From assembly GCA_035771175.1 (NCBI GenBank), contig CM069593.1, positions 304,461 through 368,460 on the forward strand: a stretch of DNA of 64,000 nt, read 5' to 3'. Position 1 is the first letter of the stretch; the number at the start of each line of letters is the position of its first letter. The translations under genes were made by a program, and so were the position numbers. Positions 60,688-64,000 of the stretch are shown piece by piece. The DNA comes from Paratinospora sagittata (Eukaryota; Streptophyta; Magnoliopsida; Ranunculales; Menispermaceae). The notes below the pieces were generated by a model. It was not told the DNA's origin. It was given only the letters and a program-made list of their open reading frames with translations, and ran no database searches.

Positions 60688-63627
60688 TCACATGATGCGG
60701 TCAAGCTGCACAAAATATAAACATCATTAACAAACATGAAAATAAGCTGAATTTTGAGAATGGTAGCAAAAAAAGAAGGTTACGATGCCAAAGAACATTC
60801 TTGAGTATGGTGATATATCAAAATTACTCAATCTAAGAGTTTACCCTTTACAAATAACTCTGACCTTCATTACCAATACTGATTAGTGCAGATCAGCATG
60901 TCCAATACATTAAAATTTTCACTCATTGTATTGCATTACATCATCCATGAAACATAATTATAAGAGGTAGATATCTAGTTAACTTCATATTGTATATAAT
61001 ATAAACTCCTCTTTTGGAAACAATACTTGCTTATGATTTAATCAACGTGGTTTTAAATACATATTTATATAGTAATATCATCATTTATAATGTCATAAAA
61101 ATAAGATGGTTATAGGCTTTTAGCATTAAAAAAAAGTTGACTGCAGCAAAGCCATTCTCCTTTACATGTCGACTATAGTATCTATTAGGAAAGACCTAGA
61201 AAATCAGAAAGGACCTAGGGTAGGGTAGAACATTGTTTCCCTTTTTCCCTGTTACTTTTTTTTTTTTTTAACAAGTACAAACTCAAAGAATATGTTATGA
61301 AGCATTTTGTTTTTCCCAGATAAAAATCAAATGCAAGGACAATGTAAAAACTACAATATGTTGCCCTGTGGTTCTCATTAGGTGTGCCACATTAAATCAC
61401 CATTCAGTTGAAGTCATGAATGTTACCTTTGAAAGTTAAACGTACTATACATTTTTCCTTCGTAACAAACTCAGGAGAATCAAACATATTACATTAATTT
61501 TATATCACGTAAGGAAGCCAATGAACAGACCGTTTACCATGATAGCATTAAGTATTACCTGAATTATGGTCAGAAATTTGTCTCGAATATTATAGTATTC
61601 ACGTTTAAGATTATTGAATGCCTCCAGACACCTAAAAGATGGCCAAAAAAGGAAAAGTTTTCATCAAAACTACATGAACTTGGTGTTGAGTAAACTCAAA
61701 ACACACACACACACACATTACCACAAAGAATATGCTCAGTTAGGTAGAGACTGATATAAAGAACAATCAATATAAAATGCAAAAAAAAAAAAAAAACAGA
61801 AAAAAAAATTCTAGCATTTACATAGTGAGTAAAGCATTTTTATTTATAAGATAAATGGAGAAATTATGTTTGAGCAACAAGATGCAATAAAAATGTATAT
61901 CAGTGATTTGTGGTCTAAAGAGTGAAATCGGGAATAATTTCAGGGCCATGTTGATGTGTAAGATATTAGTATCTGAAGCATGCATCAAATTAAATAAACA
62001 AGCACATCCCAACAATACACACAAGGATTGACTACATGAATCTTACTTTTCATTTTTATTTTTTTCGAGGACCATATATGTTAAGATGTAAGATTGATGA
62101 TTGTCAGCCAAAACATCCAATCCGTGCTACTTATAAAAAGAATGCAATGCACTTCAACAAGAAGAACCTTTCAGAGTTGTTTTAGCTCCTACCTTGAGAG
62201 AAGCTGCAATATTAGTTTGGTTATACATAATTTTTTTTCTCGTAATCCTTACATAGATCTAATCTATGATGAATGAAGCAGTGAATCTTTTGTGCAGATT
62301 TCAAAAAACTAGGGATCAAAAGAATCCCATGAAAAATGGGGCCAGCGGTGTCAAACCACTCTACTGAAAAGAAAATTCTAGTCATTTATCAAAAAGAACC
62401 TTCAAGGAAAGGAAGGAAGTTCGAAAGAAACAACGAATGTCATACAAATTGCTAATAAAGTGTCATAGTGCAAGTTCAACTGAAAATCTCACATCACCGA
62501 ACTAGGAAATGTTTAAGATAGTATATGCTTCCTATTTACCTTACATAATTGTCCACCTCACTTGCCTGACGCAAGTTAATGCAGGCAAGTTTCACCAGCC
62601 TAGCTCCAACACTGCAACACCAAATATGCAAAAAGGAGTAAGCTTCAGCAAATAGTTGACATTAATAATGGAAGGAGAGCAAGAAGAGTCCAGCTGTTCC
62701 ATTTTTCTAACCAATAGGGGATGAGAATATTTTAGGGCATTGGATGTAAACCTTTCATTTAAGGGTGAATATCCTAGACACATATTTTGCCAACAAATAG
62801 CTATTGAGTATTCCATTAGTGTCATATTAAGGCAGGGCATCAAGATGAACACAGTAAAAAATGGGTAGACTACTTCAATTGTTTTAACAAAGGAAGTTTT
62901 GTTTTTGACAATTTCAGGAAAAATCAAGACATCATGCAAGTCAACTCAACTTAATTAAACTTTTTCCCAACTACACGGGGTTAGCAAAAATGTATTCAAA
63001 CTCGTGCTAATTTTAATAAATAATTAATTGTGCCAAGTGCCCCATAAATTCATAAACAAACTGTGATATACTCTCATATTTAAATTAAATTTTCCATCAT
63101 CACTGGGTGGAGAAAAGGTTGGTTCAATGTTATGAAAATATTAGGCAAAGAACTTTTAGGTATTCTACCTCAACCACCTGATACCATTCATAATGAAAAT
63201 GTAGCAAAAGCCAAACCTCAGAGATCTTTAAACATTTAATTAGCCAGATTAGATGATCCAAGGCATTCAATCTACAACTCTCGTCTAGACCTTTAGCAAA
63301 CTCATATTTTGTACATCAAAAGGGGGAAACAGATTTTCATTAGAAACAATATTAGGACCAGGATCATAGGAGGATATGAAGATGGCTGCTATTAACACCA
63401 AGAATGTGTTTCATGCATAAGTTTTATCTACGTCCAACATGCAAACCTTCCAATTCAATTTACTTGACCAAAGAGATTGGATTCAAGTTATCATATGCAA
63501 GCCAAGCTTTTATAGGTGGATGTTTGTATCACCTGGAACTGCTTCCCTTCAATTGGTGAGAGAACTCATACATCGCACGGAGATCAACAGCAGGATTGGC
63601 CCTGTCATTAAGAGGAAAGTAAAGTAC

Positions 63628-63682
<55 letters not shown>

Positions 63683-63883
63683 ACCTAACAAGATACAAGG
63701 TACATAAAGAAAAACATGATTCAACTATGTCATATTAAAAAAAAATAAAACATACATATAATTTGTAGCTTCGTCCAAGATCCTTTGAGTATCATTGATG
63801 AACAACGTGAGAATTTCATCAATGAAATGAGGACATGAATCTTGCAGCACTTGTAGCTGCTCAAAACTCTTGTCAAGTAACCC
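60688..63883 (-). CDS. Histidine-containing phosphotransfer (HPt) protein, 3' part; 5' end beyond the window
   Basis: Five exons on the minus strand are visible: 63756-63883, 63533-63601, 62540-62611, 61559-61631, 60688-60705, all GT-AG and in frame, giving 119 residues to the stop. At least one 5' exon (about 25-35 aa) lies beyond 64000. HPt proteins carry phosphate from sensor kinases to response regulators in cytokinin signalling, in cytosol and nucleus. The visible text GLLDKSFEQLQVLQD, then PHFIDEILTLFINDTQRIL, and the active site SHQLKGSSSSVGARLVKLAC follow the family. The phosphate-accepting His of HQLKGSS is present, so this is not a pseudo-HPt such as AHP6, which has Asn. The C-terminal helix CLEAFNNLKREYYNIRDKFL ends in the short tail LDRIM, unlike the longer tails of AHP1-5. 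Sequence is rather diverged from typical AHPs, and the exact subfamily is uncertain. Confidence 0.86.
63631..63679. repeat. GA dinucleotide microsatellite in an HPt intron
   Basis: About 24 uninterrupted GA units lie in the intron between the first two visible exons, close to the acceptor side of the exon at 63533-63601. On the transcribed strand it reads as a CT-rich tract. Confidence 0.92.
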
Positions 63884-64000
63884 CTGCAAGAAACAAGACA
63901 GCAAGCATGAAAACCTCGTAAACAGGAGAGATGAATAGATGAAAAAATAATTAGAGAATCTATATAGATATGATTCAAGAAGAACCATATCAAGCAATAT

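Noticed and set aside
63631..63679. GA repeat translated as an Arg-Glu repeat protein
   Set aside because: Simple dinucleotide repeat inside an HPt intron; the apparent peptide is an artefact.

Overview
This window is nuclear DNA from a flowering plant, most likely a core eudicot. The evidence is AT-rich intergenic DNA, GT-AG introns of 80 bp to 3 kb, plant-specific gene families (PINOID-type AGCVIII kinase, IQM calmodulin-binding protein, plant histidine phosphotransfer protein), site II (GGCCCA) and telo-box promoters, and plant transposon families (TRIM, hAT MITEs, Au-like SINE, an LTR with TGTCACACCCC ends). I cannot name the species. All splice junctions were read by eye from GT/AG signals, reading-frame continuity and family alignment recalled from memory, so exon edges are good hypotheses rather than transcript-supported facts.

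Layout: (1) 4.5-8.4 kb, plus: PINOID/PID2-like AGCVIII kinase, 2 exons, 489 aa. (2) 10.7-20.1 kb, plus: CYP71, a WD40-cyclophilin chromatin protein, 13 exons, 620 aa; its introns hold a TRIM, an hAT MITE, a 91-bp tandem duplication and a 2.2-kb solo LTR. (3) 22.5-27.2 kb, plus: monodehydroascorbate reductase, 10 exons, 434 aa, ending in the PTS1-like tripeptide SKI. (4) 28.2-29.5 kb, minus: acidic ribosomal protein P2, 114 aa, whose last 8 residues lie on a 27-nt exon. (5) 31.2-33.5 kb, minus: a 151-aa protein with four cysteines in a C-x9-C-x9-C-x9-C array plus a coiled coil, probably a mitochondrial intermembrane-space (twin CX9C) protein. (6) 35.5-40.4 kb, minus: chloroplast-type aldo/keto reductase (At2g27680-like), 388 aa, with three tandem copies of its first exon; the nearest copy is frameshifted. 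(7) 42.6-44.7 kb, plus: TRAF-type zinc-finger protein. (8) 52.7-57.0 kb, plus: IQM-family calmodulin-binding protein, 569 aa, with a probable GC-AG intron. (9) 60.7-64 kb, minus: histidine-containing phosphotransfer (HPt) protein, 3' part only. The longest gene-poor stretch is 44.7-52.7 kb.

The genes are ordinary housekeeping and signalling genes and do not form an operon-like system: redox (MDAR, AKR), translation (P2), chromatin (CYP71), auxin, calcium and cytokinin-type signalling (kinase, IQM, HPt). The order resembles Arabidopsis neighbourhoods I recall (IQM3 next to MDAR1 on chromosome 3; the AKR close to RPP2 genes on chromosome 2), suggesting conserved ancestral synteny. I did not find a new multi-gene system. 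The most unusual structures are the triplicated promoter-plus-first-exon module of the aldo/keto reductase, the CX9C-array protein, the GC-AG intron, and a family of about 290-bp TRIM elements with 76-bp LTRs.
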